A DNA stretch of 64,000 nt from Halicephalobus mephisto (lineage: Eukaryota; Nematoda; Chromadorea; Rhabditida; Panagrolaimidae): positions 496,001 to 560,000 of the forward strand of contig SWDT01000019.1 in the NCBI GenBank assembly GCA_009193035.1. The letters are read 5' to 3'. Shown here in pieces: positions 10,941 through 22,300 of the stretch. Under the pieces are notes generated by a model, which was given only the letters and a program-made list of their open reading frames with translations, made no database searches and was not told the DNA's origin. Numbering within the stretch: position 1 is the first letter of the stretch; each line of letters starts with the position of its first letter. The position numbers and the translations under genes were made by a program.

Positions 10941-12325
10941 ATGTCTTCGATTTCTGTAATTTCTTCTAATTTCGCTATGGATGCAATTGCTGAATTAATT
11001 TCAAAAAGAAAAAGAAGATTAGAAGCAGAAAAACAGGTAAATTTTAAAAATAATAAAATTTTATATATGAAATTTCAAAATTTTAGGTAAAACGAGAATC
11101 GTCTGAAGAAAGTGATAATTCAACGAAAAAGCTTAAATTAGAGGTTGGAGATGAAGAAGCTCATTGTTCAGCTAGTACAACTACAGATGAAGGCAGTTTG
11201 TCTCCAGGAAGCCTACTAACCCCTAAGGATCAACCTTCGTCTCCAGAATTGTCGATCGAACTTTCCAAAGAAGCCTTCGAGTTCATAGCGGAACAGTTCA
11301 AAGCCACCCAGACTCCAGATGTCGGCCATCAATTTGCAGCGGTAACTGGGAGACTATCTCTCCTAAATGTGTGTAAATACAAGGTCAGTTTCGTTATTCG
11401 TAATTTTTAAAATTAAAAAAACGATATATGGTTTTTTGTAATTTTCAAATTCGCGCGCAAAAAGTGCAGGACTGGAAAAAATGATAAATCCGGCAATCTG
11501 CTACTGCAATCTTCTTGGGTTCTGTCTGCTTTACCTAAAATCGGGGATTTTACATAAACTTCCGAAATTTCGTAAAACTTGTTTTTATAATAGTGTAATT
11601 TCTAAAATCTCACGTAGATCAAGTAAAAGTAGAGAGTGGTAAATCTGGCACTTTACTGCTAAAACAACTTACTTTTTTACTTTATTTATATGAATTCTCA
11701 GGAAATCCTAAAAGTTATTCTCAAAACTAGTTCGTAGATTGTTTATTTTTGCAGTAATGTGACGGTTTTTGTAAATTGCACTGTTTAGGTAACTGTTGGG
11801 GAACTTGCCAGAAGGATTTACGGACCAGAATGCTTTTCATTCTCTCTCCTCGGTGGTCTTCTTCGTCGAGCTAAGATGCCAAACAACACGAATCTTCTGA
11901 AAGCAGATCTGGAGAAAGTTGGACTAAATGTAGAAAGAGGACGTCGCAGAGGACAATTGACCCTGTTCAGCAGTCTCCTCGAGGAAGAAGCCCTACTTTT
12001 TGCCAATGATTTTGCGAAAATTATCTCTGCCAGTTTTCCAGTGGAACCAATCACGGCCAAAGTCCTGAAAGACAGACAAAACCCAATTACTGTGGATAAT
12101 TTAGTGAAAACGAAACAGCTTATTCGTGAATTTTCGTCTATTCTTGAAGCAGATTCTTCTCCTGTTATCAATCAACACAAGGAACAAACTCTAGAATCAG
12201 AAGTCCAGGATCCTCTTACAGGTTTCTCCATGATGACCCATGGATTCGGTAATCCAGCAATTCTAGCCGTTATGCAAATGTTTGAATCCTTTGTTGATGC
12301 TCAAATCGCTGTTCTTAACGTCTGA
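10941..12325 (+). CDS. aptf: AP-2 family transcription factor (3 exons, 309 aa)
   Basis: Exons 10941-11036, 11087-11383 and 11789-12325 join in phase 0. The N-terminal ~95 residues are basic then Ser/Thr/Pro-rich. From about residue 108 the protein follows the AP-2 DNA-binding and helix-span-helix dimerisation region: GRLSLLNVCKYKVTVGELAR, then SLLGGLLRRAKMP, GLNVERGRRRGQLTLFSSLL, and near the C terminus LTGFSMMTHGFGNPAI. These match the conserved blocks of vertebrate TFAP2. AP-2 proteins bind GC-rich palindromes as dimers in the nucleus. C. elegans has four paralogues (aptf-1 to -4) and I cannot say which this is. At 309 aa it is shorter than vertebrate TFAP2, mainly in the N-terminal activation region. 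It starts 382 bases after dlg-1 on the same strand. Confidence 0.93.
11384..11788 (+). other. aptf intron 2: no exon seen; shared words with dlg-1 introns
   Basis: The intron contains 'ttcgcgcgcaaa' near 11450 and 'gataaatccggcaatct' near 11483. Related words occur in dlg-1 intron 2 near 5568-5625 and 5735-5790, and near 10840-10915. This suggests a degenerate dispersed repeat. Nothing coding is visible. Confidence 0.4.
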
Positions 12326-12434
12326 CAATCTACTCGGTAATCTTTTTATATCAGTTTTTTACGAGGTATACTTGAAAAACTATCGGAGAATTGTTTTTTG
12401 AAAATGCAATTTTATCTCAATGTCATGCATTATT

Positions 12435-12440
12435 TTTATT
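12435..12440 (-). promoter_or_regulatory. Polyadenylation signal of the first nuclear receptor gene
   Basis: TTTATT on the plus strand reads AATAAA on the minus strand, 56 bases past the receptor stop codon at 12496-12498. The convergent aptf gene stops at 12325, so the two 3' UTRs face each other in a gap of 170 bases and may overlap. Confidence 0.6.
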
Positions 12441-12495
12441 CTATATGATAAATCAACTTTGGTGAAAAATTGCACTTTTTAAACAACTAAAAATT

Positions 12496-15400
12496 TTAAT
12501 TTAAAACTTCTTCCATAACCTGAATTTTTTGATGATGTTTTTTACCGTATTTTGTGAACTTGATCTGAAGCCAATGATGAAATTCTCGATGTTTTTGAGC
12601 AAAATGTGCCATTGCTTCGAAAACTTGCATTATTTGAGAATATCGAACAGCTCCTGGAGATAATCCTAGAGTTGATTGCATATGTTTGAGTAAAATTTTT
12701 GAATATCTATCAGATTCTTTTTCTAGAAGTTTTCTACCTTTGTCAGATATTTCTTTAACAGCTGGATTACAAAGCATAATTGATTTTAGAAGGACATATT
12801 CTTCTGGAGTTAGATTGATTCTTTTTAAAGGTTCCAGAATTCTACAGAAAACTTCAAAATGAAGATTTGTCACTTCTTCAAAAGGCAATACGATTGGCAT
12901 CATACCGTCTGGCATTGTCATAGTGCCGGTGTTCTTTAGATTACTGTAGTAGGCTTGAGTCAACAGCGTAGTTACCAAGAGAGCATTCTTTATAGCCGCT
13001 TCCTGAAGTTAAAATTACTGTAGAAATTTAAAAAATTACTGAAATTCTTTATAAAAGAAATTACTGTAAAATTTTAAAAGAAATTATTGTAGAAAATTTT
13101 AGGAAAGTTACTGTAGAAATTTAAAAAGTTACTGTAAAGGTTTTTAGAAAGTGGTTACTGTAGAAAGCTTTAAAGATAATTTTTCATAAAATTACTGTAG
13201 AATTTAAAAAGTTATTGTAGAAAATTTTTGTAAAATTACTGTAGAAATTTAAAAAAGTAATTACTGTAAGAATTTTAAAAAGAGTTTACTAGAAAAATTT
13301 TCATAAAATTACTGTAGAATTTAAAAAGTTACTGCAGAAGTTTTTAGAAAGTGGTTACTGTAGAAATTCAAAAAAGTAATTACTGTAAGAACTTTAAAAA
13401 GAGTTTACTAGAAAAATCTTTGTAAAATTACTGTAGAATTTAAAAAGTTACTGCAGAGGTTTTTAGAAAGTGGTTACTGTAGAAAACTTGAAAGATAATT
13501 TTTCATAAAATTACTGTAGAATTTAAAAAGTTACTGTAAAGGTTTTTAGAAAGTGGTTACTGTAAAAAACTTGAAAGATAATTTTTCATAAAATTACTGT
13601 AGAATTTAAAAAGTTTTTGTAGACTTTTAAAAATTACTGTAAAAACTTAAAAAACTTACAGCATCAGAAAATTGAAGTTTTTCAAAAACCGGAATAGATT
13701 TCGTCATTTCAATAGTCAAAATTAAATCAATAGCTAACCAATGTCGTTTTGGAGGTTTCATGAATCCATTACGATTACAGTGTATTTTCAATTTTTCTTT
13801 TTCAAAATTGATCGGCCAATTTTTTGGTTTTTCGTATTTATCCGAAAATCTTAAAGCTGTTTTTTTTTCTAAAATTTTCGGAATTGTCTCCATATAAAAC
13901 GACCTCGGATTGTAGTTCGATTCTCTCAATTTCACCACTTTTGATTCCAAAAAAACCAAAAAATCAATATCTCTTTTTTCTAATGTTTGTTCGAAAATTA
14001 AATTTTTCTTTGAAATTTCGAAATTTTCTAAAATTTTTCTTTTTCTTTGATTTATTTTTTGTAAAATAGAATCCAAATTTGTGTCTTCTGGAAGCTTTAT
14101 GGCTGCTGCATTCATTCCACTCATGACACATTTGTCGAATCTACAAGGTCGACATCGAACCCCTCCGGCAATATCACAGTTACCGTTTCCTTTGCAAGGT
14201 TTGAATTCCTTCTTCATCAATACTGATCTTCGAAAAAAAGTTTTACATCCAGAACAAGCCGGAACATCTGGAAATAATACTGTAGAAATAAAAAAATAAT
14301 TTTTTACAAAACAGTCCTGAGACGAAATTTCAGAATTTTCCAGCCGAGACCCAAAAGTGCGAAATTTAGTATTTATGAAATTTTTTAAAAGTCGGATTAT
14401 AATTATATTATTGTAAAAATCATAAAATTTCCCTATAAAACGGTCCTGACACGAATTTCCACACTTTAGAAATTACAGTAACCTATATTGTAGTTTTAAT
14501 TTGCAGTATTTCGTAATTTTACTGCTAGAATAGAAAACAGAAACATAATAACCTTTACTAGAAGAATAAGACAAAAATGACACTACATAAGCTCCCATAA
14601 AAGACAACTAAGGGTTTGACTCAAGCCCTACAGTATTCTACAGTTCCTGATATTCAAGGTATCGCTTCATATCTTTCTAGTTTAGTTTCTATCCCAACAT
14701 TTTACTGGCACAATAAGGCAAATAACAATTACTACATAAGCTCCCACAAAAGACAACTAAGAATCTCATTCATCTCCTACAGTATTCTACAGTCCCTGAT
14801 ATTCAAACTGTTGCTTCAGATCCTCTCTTCCTAATCTAATTTTCTATCTTAAAAGTTACAAAATTTCGTAATAAAAATATTCAACTTAAAAAAATTCCAA
14901 ATCTGAATCACATGGGGTACAGAATCCCTAGGATTAATTTCCATATATTAATGATTTAAAAAATCAAACTATGTTAAAAATTAATTTCTTTTAAATCTTC
15001 AAAACTTACCGTAATGACAGCAATTTGTTGGATCTCCACAAACTAAACAATTTTTTGGAGCAATGATGTCACTTGTAGACGGTATGATTTCCTTTGAAGA
15101 ATCAGAGGAAACATAATCGTCGTCAAAAAAAACATCCTGATCACTGTCATATAGTGTTTCGAAATCTTCGAAACATCTGGATTCAGATTCCCTACTTCCA
15201 CAGTAATCAGTGAAAGGAGAAATACCAATCACAGGATTCGACCAGGACAGCGTGGGACTTCTGAAACGATAAATTAAAATAATTATAAAAATTTAAATTA
15301 AAATTAACAAAAATTAGATTTTTTGAAAAATTTAGAATTAGATTTTTTGGAAAATTTCGAAATTATTTAAAATTTTAATTCTAAATTTTTCAAAAAATTT

Positions 15401-15532
15401 CAAAAATTTAATTCAAAATTTTTCAAAAAATTTCAAAAATTTAATTCAAAATTTTAAAACTTACAAACTTCTGGATTCTATGTCCCTCTGGATGACTTCG
15501 ATGACGTCATTGAGATCATTGCAAAATTCCAT
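12496..15532 (-). CDS. Nuclear hormone receptor, supplementary (HNF4-derived) class (4 exons, 477 aa)
   Basis: Minus-strand exons: 15532-15465, 15260-15010, 14267-13660, 13002-12496; phases agree throughout. The DNA-binding domain spans an intron: CLVCGDPTNCCHYDVPACSG (C4 finger 1, C-x2-C-x13-C-x2-C), P-box-region [10 protein letters not shown] typical of nematode supplementary receptors, then finger 2 CKGNGNCDIAGGVRCRPC. In finger 2 only seven residues separate the second and third cysteines, against nine in HNF4. An acidic ~75-residue N-terminal region precedes it. The ligand-binding domain (about residues 225-477) includes FEKLQFSDAEAAIKNALLVT and a C-terminal helical region. It presumably acts as a nuclear transcription factor. 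Which of the many C. elegans nhr genes is closest cannot be told by eye. Convergent with aptf; tandem with another receptor 784 bases upstream. Confidence 0.93.
13003..13659 (-). repeat. Receptor intron 3 filled with a TTACTGTAGAA tandem repeat
   Basis: The whole intron is a degenerate array of ~60-bp units such as AAATTACTGTAGAATTTAAA and GTGGTTACTGTAGAAA. The octamer TACTGTAG occurs many times. Similar words (CTACAGTAATTTTT) fill introns near 22200-22460 and 49430-49550. Non-coding. Confidence 0.85.
14515..14850 (+). repeat. Dispersed ~170-190-bp repeat (ACTACATAAGCTCCC family), two units
   Basis: Two units with ACTACATAAGCTCCCAYAAA, CTACAGTATTCTACAG and CTGATATTCAAG words lie in the first-receptor intron. 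The family recurs at about 33135-33270, 42280-42470, 49965-50440 (three units) and 53530-54005 (three units), always in the same orientation on the plus strand. No frame is conserved between copies. Confidence 0.8.
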
Positions 15533-16315
15533 TCACCTTCAAATCAAATTTTTTAAAAAACAGAAAAAAATAAAAAATAACATTCGGAATCACACCGGTC
15601 AATCATCATTAGATAAAAAATAAAATCTATTTATACTGTAGATTACTGGCTTCAAATCGCTTCAAACAAGGGATCTGGGCTGGATTAACAAAATCAAAAA
15701 AACCAGCTAGGGACCGAACTATGAAAATTCCCCGGTACTCTTTGTTACTACAATTGACGATCAGTTTCAAATCGAAATTTAAATTTTTCGCGCTAAGACA
15801 CAAATCAAGTTTTTATTCCAAAATTCAAATGTCAAATTATATAAAACGGGCGAGATCGAAATCAAAGTCAAATCGAATTTTCACGCAACAATTAAACAAG
15901 CCGATCTGCCCCAACGTTGCAGGCAACTTGCAGATTTGATTTTGAAGTTGATTGTTTTGCAAACTTCGGAATAGGATTTTCGATATCTATATTAAATTAT
16001 ATAAAGAATTTAACATCAAAGTCAAATCCGCAAGTTGCCCGCAACATTGGGGCAGACTGGTCGAAATAAAATTAAATTGATCAACTTGCCACAATGTTGC
16101 GGGCAATCTGCGGATTTGATTTTGATGTTAAATTCTTTATAGATATCAAATTTTTGCATCGATTTAGACAAAGTAAATTTTTCAAATAAAAAACCTCTAA
16201 ATGTGGTCTTAACGCGAAAAATCCGAATTTTAACCCCAAACTCCGATGTTCAAGGTTGGCAAAATGGAATTGTGATTTTAAAAGTCTAAAATTAAATAAT
16301 CCCGTTTTTGGAAAA
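15533..16315. repeat. Gap between the two receptor genes, containing GTTGCCCGCAAC repeat copy B
   Basis: About 15900-16250 is an inverted near-copy of the block at 3520-3870, including three ~21-bp cores at 15907-15927 (inverted), 16034-16054 and 16087-16107 (inverted). The rest should hold the promoter of the first receptor gene (starting at 15532, minus) and the 3' UTR of the second. I see no clear TATA box or AATAAA here. Confidence 0.75.
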
Positions 16316-19300
16316 TTACTGTAATTCAAGAAGCAGTTGACGCATCATTTTGCTCTTTGAAAATTTCTGAGAACAAATAAACTGCCGATAAGCATAATAG
16401 GCTTTGTTTAATTCCGTCCTTCTGTAGAGTCCGTTGATGAAATATACAGTATCTCCGAAAATCCGAGTTCCTTCCTCCATGCCTAGCTTGTTCTGGAGGT
16501 ACTTGAGCAAAATATTAGAGTACTTGTTTCTTTCTCCTGCGATTTTCTCCCTTACATCCGGGGATATAGATGGACTTGCTGAAAATCGAATTTCATATAA
16601 AAACGACCTTCATAGAAAGTAAGATTTCATGTGGAGAGTGAATTTTATAAAAAATTAAATTCCATATATCAAAAATTAAATTCCATATATCAAAAGTTAA
16701 ATTCCATATATCAAAAGTTAATTTTCATATATCAAAAATTAAATTTCATATATCAAAAGTTAAATTCCATATATCAAAAGTTAATTTTCATATATCAAAA
16801 ATTAAATTCCATATATCGAAAATTAAATTTCATATATAAAAATTGGGTCTCACATATTCAAAACAAACTTTACATTAAAAACGAAAGTTCAATTTAAAAA
16901 ATAGCATTTCATAAATCCAAAAACAAGTTTCGTAAAGTAAAGAATCAAATTTCATATTTGAAAAACTCATAAAAAAACCAAATTTCATGTGTGAAAAAAC
17001 TTTCATATAACGGAAAATCCCAAAAAACCATTTCCATAGTAATGGAACCTCGAAACTATGGAAATGGAACGGCTATATCCATAGTACAAAAGAGATGAAC
17101 GGACTTACAATCATTGAGAGCGACAATGGCCCTTGAAAGAGTATACTGAACTTGATCCATTTTTAAATCTTGGATTTGTGGAACCACATTGACAATTAAT
17201 TTTTTTTCGAGTTCATTTAATCTGAAATAATCATCAAATTATTATAAAAATCAGAAAATTTTGACACGAAACGGTCTCGACGGGAATTCCGGGAGTTTTC
17301 AGAAATTACAGTTGTCTAAAATTCCGAATTTGCATGGTTGTTATTTCGTAGTTAATAATATATTATAAAATGATATATCAAATTTTCACAAAACGGTCTC
17401 GATGGGAATTTTGGAAGTTTTAAAAAACAAAAGCAGTCTACAATTTTGGTTTCGTGCGGTTATTTCGTAATCAATGTTTTGGAACTATATCTCGTCTGAA
17501 TAGACTTAAAACCTCCGAAATCAAAATACATACCACAAATAACCCTCTATCTATCTTCTATGATTGATTCCCATACATCGAACTAAAAATCCCAAAAACC
17601 ACATTCAAATTCTCTCGTCAAAAAGTAATTTCTTAAAACACAGGTACTGAAAATTACTTATAACTGATCTGCAGCATCTGTGTAGTTCCTAAAAACTAGA
17701 AATTCGGGTAAAATCTGTTTTATAAAAAAGTTCATATATGACTTTCACAATATACGGTTGACTAAGAAATTGCATAAGATTACGAAATAAGTACAGTACA
17801 GAACTAAGAATACTATATACTTTTACATATGCTGGGAATCACCTGTGTAGTTCCTAAAAACATCGGAAAAGTCGCGTCGGGACTGTTTTAAAAAAGTTCA
17901 TATATGACTTTCGCGATTTAAAATTAAGAAATTGCATAAGATTACGAAATAAGTACAGCACAAAACTAAGAATATTATATACTTTTACGGATGCTGGAAA
18001 TCACCTATAAATGAACGCGATGGAATCCGCCTGATTGCCCTCGGTCACAAATGATTTCCAGCATCTGTGTAAATTTAAAATTTCAAACACTTACTTGTCG
18101 TTGTCTTTGATGTAAAATGGATGTGTGCCATCTGGATAAACGATGATGTCCGATTTCTGGGTGTAGGAGTAGTAGGAGGAAGAAAGCAGCAAACCCGCGA
18201 GAACCGAGGACTGAGCCCATGCAACCTGAAAACGCAATGAGTCACCCGAAAATAAATCAAAATTGTTTGTATTTAGGCGAAAGTAAACGATCGAAGGTCG
18301 GCAAACTATGACCTATTAGGTTCCACATTTAGAGTTTTCGCATTAAAGGATAATCCTCAAAGTTTTCCCAAATACTTCATTTTTCAAAATTGATAGTTTG
18401 AAAATTTAAAGTTTTCGCTCTAAGACAAAAATTCCCGGGATTTTCGTTTTTCAAAAAACACTTCATTTCTCAAAATTGATAGTTTGAAAATTTAAAGTTT
18501 TCGCTCTAAGACAAAAATTTCCCGGGATTTTTCTTTTTCGAAAAACATTTTTCAAAATTGATAGTTTAAAAAAATTTAAAGTTTTCGCTCTAAGACAAAA
18601 ATTCCCGGGATTTTTCTTTTTTGAAAAACTAATTTACCTAAGCTAACCAAAATTTAGGATTTGAGATTTTTGTTTTAAAATATAATTTTTAGATTTCTTA
18701 AAAATTTTTTTACTGTATTCTAATTAATAATTTGAAATCCCAAGTTTTCGTGTTGAGACGAAATTCGCGATTTTTTTCTTTTTCAAAAAACTAATTTTTA
18801 AAAAAATTTAAAAAATTAGAAATTGTGTTTTAGGACGAAATATTTAGGTACAGAGATTGAATTATGGTCGTCAATTTTTATATAGTGGAAAATTAAAGGT
18901 GGTTGATTTGAATGTGTTTATATGAAAACAAAAATGACGGACGAACGCTCGCTGGCTGGCTGCGCGCACGCTGCCGTGGCTCGCGCCTCAATTGATTCAT
19001 TTTTCGTTTCCCCCTACTTTCTAATTTCCGTTTTTTATTTAATAATTATTTTTCCAGGGAACTGGTGATGTTAAAGGGCGAGATTATGGACCAGGACCAG
19101 AATCCTAGTGGTAGCGGTATTTTGCAGGATAATCAGAACGAACAAAACGACCAATACAACGCCAGGATCCAGGACATGTTCGTCGAGCTCCAGAAGCACT
19201 GGCAATCGGAATGGGACTTTTCTCGTGAGAAAGTATTGGTTGAAATGACTGAGAAAGTAAGTTTTGGTCCAATTTTATATATGAACTATTTTCTTCAGCT

Positions 19301-22300
19301 GCATCAAGAGTTTTTAAGCGACCAACAGAAAATCCGGTCTGAACTCTTGATAGAATTCAAACAGGAACTAGACGAAGTTAAAGCAAGTCTGGAAGAACAA
19401 TATCGCGAAAACTACGCCGCCGAAATGGCCCAACTGGAGGCTGCTCACCGCCAGAATCTCTCGGCGACGAAGAAGAAACAGTGGTGCTACAACTGCGAAG
19501 CCGAAGCTGTTTATTTCTGTTGCTGGAATACCTCCTACTGCAGTCAAGAGTGCCAACATGAACACTGGAAATCTCACAGACGTTACTGCCGGAGAAGGAA
19601 GGGGAACGCCAGGGACAACGGAGGACTGTCCGGGAAAATGACTAACTCAGTAGAAGGACCACAATGATGTTTTTGTTGATCTTTTTGAATTTGTATGAAA
19701 TCACTTACCTTATCCTCCACACTGAGGTCATTGAAAAATGGAAAAGTTTTCATATATTCAACGTTGAGGAGCATATCAACAAAGTACCAGAATTTCAGGC
19801 CGTGTTTTTTCATCTCCATCTTGTCTAAGTCGATTTTCGGACGAACTGGCCATTTCTCGACCAACTGAAATCAGTAATCATTTTGGCTGTGTTAGTTATT
19901 CCCCTACGGCATTCGAATCTCCAATTTTTTGTTTTAGGGTGACCTTTTTAGCGATTGGATTAGTCCGAAATGACAATCATGATCAAAAACTGATTTAAAA
20001 TAAAAAACGAAATCAATACAGGCTGAAGAGGGATAAATCTTGAAAAGGGAAAACTGTCCGTTTCAAATCGAAAATTAAACTAATTCAATTTCGAATTAAA
20101 TTATTAATTTCGGAATTTATAAAGTTTGGAATTTCAAAAAATCGACAATTTTCCATTATTTTTAAATTTTAAATCAGCCTTTTTGGTCCATGGACTGATC
20201 TAACACCAACCAACTGACCAAAAAACACGAATCCAAAAATGGACATTTGTTCCTATTTTATAAAACTAATCCATTTTTTATTTTAAACTTGAACTAATTT
20301 TAAAAAATAACAAAATTAGAAGTTTTTGAAATGTTTAAAATAACAAAATTATAAAATTTAAAAAAAAACAAAATTTTTAAAACTGAAAAAAATATTGAAA
20401 ATAAAAGGATTTAAAAATATTAAAACTGAAAAAAATATCAAAAATTAAAAAAATATCAAAAATTTAAAAAAATATCAAAAATATTAAAAAAATATCAAAA
20501 TTTAAAAAATATTAAAAATAAAAAGTTTTTAAATTTAAAAAAAAGTTTAAATTTAAAAAAAAATTAAAATTTTAAAATTGATAAAAATGCCTTAGGGAGT
20601 AATTACTGTATAATTTACTTTTTGTTAAACTTACTTGATATTTTTCTGCTTCAGCCAAAGCGCATTTTCCTTCCAGAAAATCCGAAAGCCCAGTTTCGTT
20701 TTCGTAAGGATAATAATTGGAGTTCCTCAACCTCAGATGTTTTTCTTCGATCCTGAGGACGTAACCGATAGTTTGTAAAATTTCGTTATGGACAGTTTTG
20801 TAAAATGTAATATCAGCTTTAATGTCGATTTTTGAATCACTTTGAAAAAATTTTTTTGAAAATCTTTTTCTTGCAATTGACAAAGTCAAATTTGCCGAAG
20901 GGGTGTACTGTATTGCTGAAAAAAATGTTTTTTTTAAATTTAAAATTTAAAATTTAAATATTTAAAAAAATTTAAACATTTTCAAAAATGTTTAAATTTT
21001 TTTATTTTTTTTAAATTTAAATTTTTAAATTTTTTTTAATTTAAAAATTTTTATTTTTTTTTAAATTTAAAAATTTTCTTTAATTTTTTTTTTTTAAATT
21101 TGAAATTTTTCTTTAATTTTTTATTTTTTTAGGATTTTTAAATTTGAAATTTTTAAAATTATAAGTACCCGGAAATATAGTATGGTGAAAGTTTTTGGAA
21201 AAAATAATTTTGTTGAATCACGTAGAAAAGATAAAAATTGAATCTACTGACGTCTATCTTTGGTTTTCGACCCGGACCTTTTTGGTAGATACGGGTCGAG
21301 CCGAGAAGTACATGTGTGTTTTGACCAGAATCCTCAATTTTAAATCGAATTAGTTCGGAAATTCCAAAAAATCGACAAATCTGGCTGTTTTGAGCTCTAC
21401 AAATTGGTCAACTTCAAAATCAAATCTGCAGGTTGCCCGCAACATTGTGGCAAGATGCTCAATTTAATTTAATTTTGATTTTGATTTCAGAGTTTTTAGA
21501 GCTCAATATAGATATCGAAAATCTTATTCCGAAGTTTGCAAAACAGTCAACTTCAAAGTCAAACTTGCAGGTTGCCCGCAACATTGTGGCAATTAAGTCA
21601 AAATCAGATTTTTTGAATAATTAGGCAGATCGATCTGTCTCAATGTTGCGAGCAACCTGCAGATTTTATTTTGATTTTAATGCCGACCTATTTATAGAAT
21701 TCAATACAGATGTCAAATATTTCATCTTTAAATCTATAAAACAGTCAACTTCAAAGTCAAGTCTGCAAGTTGCCCGCAACATTGTGGCAAGATGCTCAAT
21801 TTAATTTAATTTTGATTTTGATTTCAGAGTTTTTAGAGCTCAATATAAATATCGAAAATCTTATTCCGAAGTTTGCAAAACAGTCAACTTCGAAGTCAAA
21901 TCTGCAGGTTGCCAGCAACATTGGAGCAAGATGCTCAATTTAATTTAATTTTAATTTTGATGTCGAATTTTCTACAGACCTCGACACTGATGTAATGACG
22001 AAATAAAACAAACCTTGGGGATTCATTCCTGCATCAACGCACTTTTGGTATCGACAAGCCCGACAACCGCATCTTCGGTCTGAAATCTGTTTTTGATCAA
22101 ATCCAATATTTTCAAAAAAGTATTTTTAATTGGAATTTAAAAATTTTCGAAAATCAGAAAACTTTAGAATTTAAAACATTTTTAAATTTTCTACAGTAAC
22201 TTTTGAATTTTTTAGTTTTTTACAGTAACTTTTTTAAAATTTTTTTACAGTAACTTTTAATTTTTTACAGTAATTTTTGAGTTTTTTAATTTTTTACAGA

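Noticed and set aside
16631..16897. 88-codon frame with IYQKLN repeats
   Set aside because: By-product of a 20-21-bp tandem repeat within a receptor intron.
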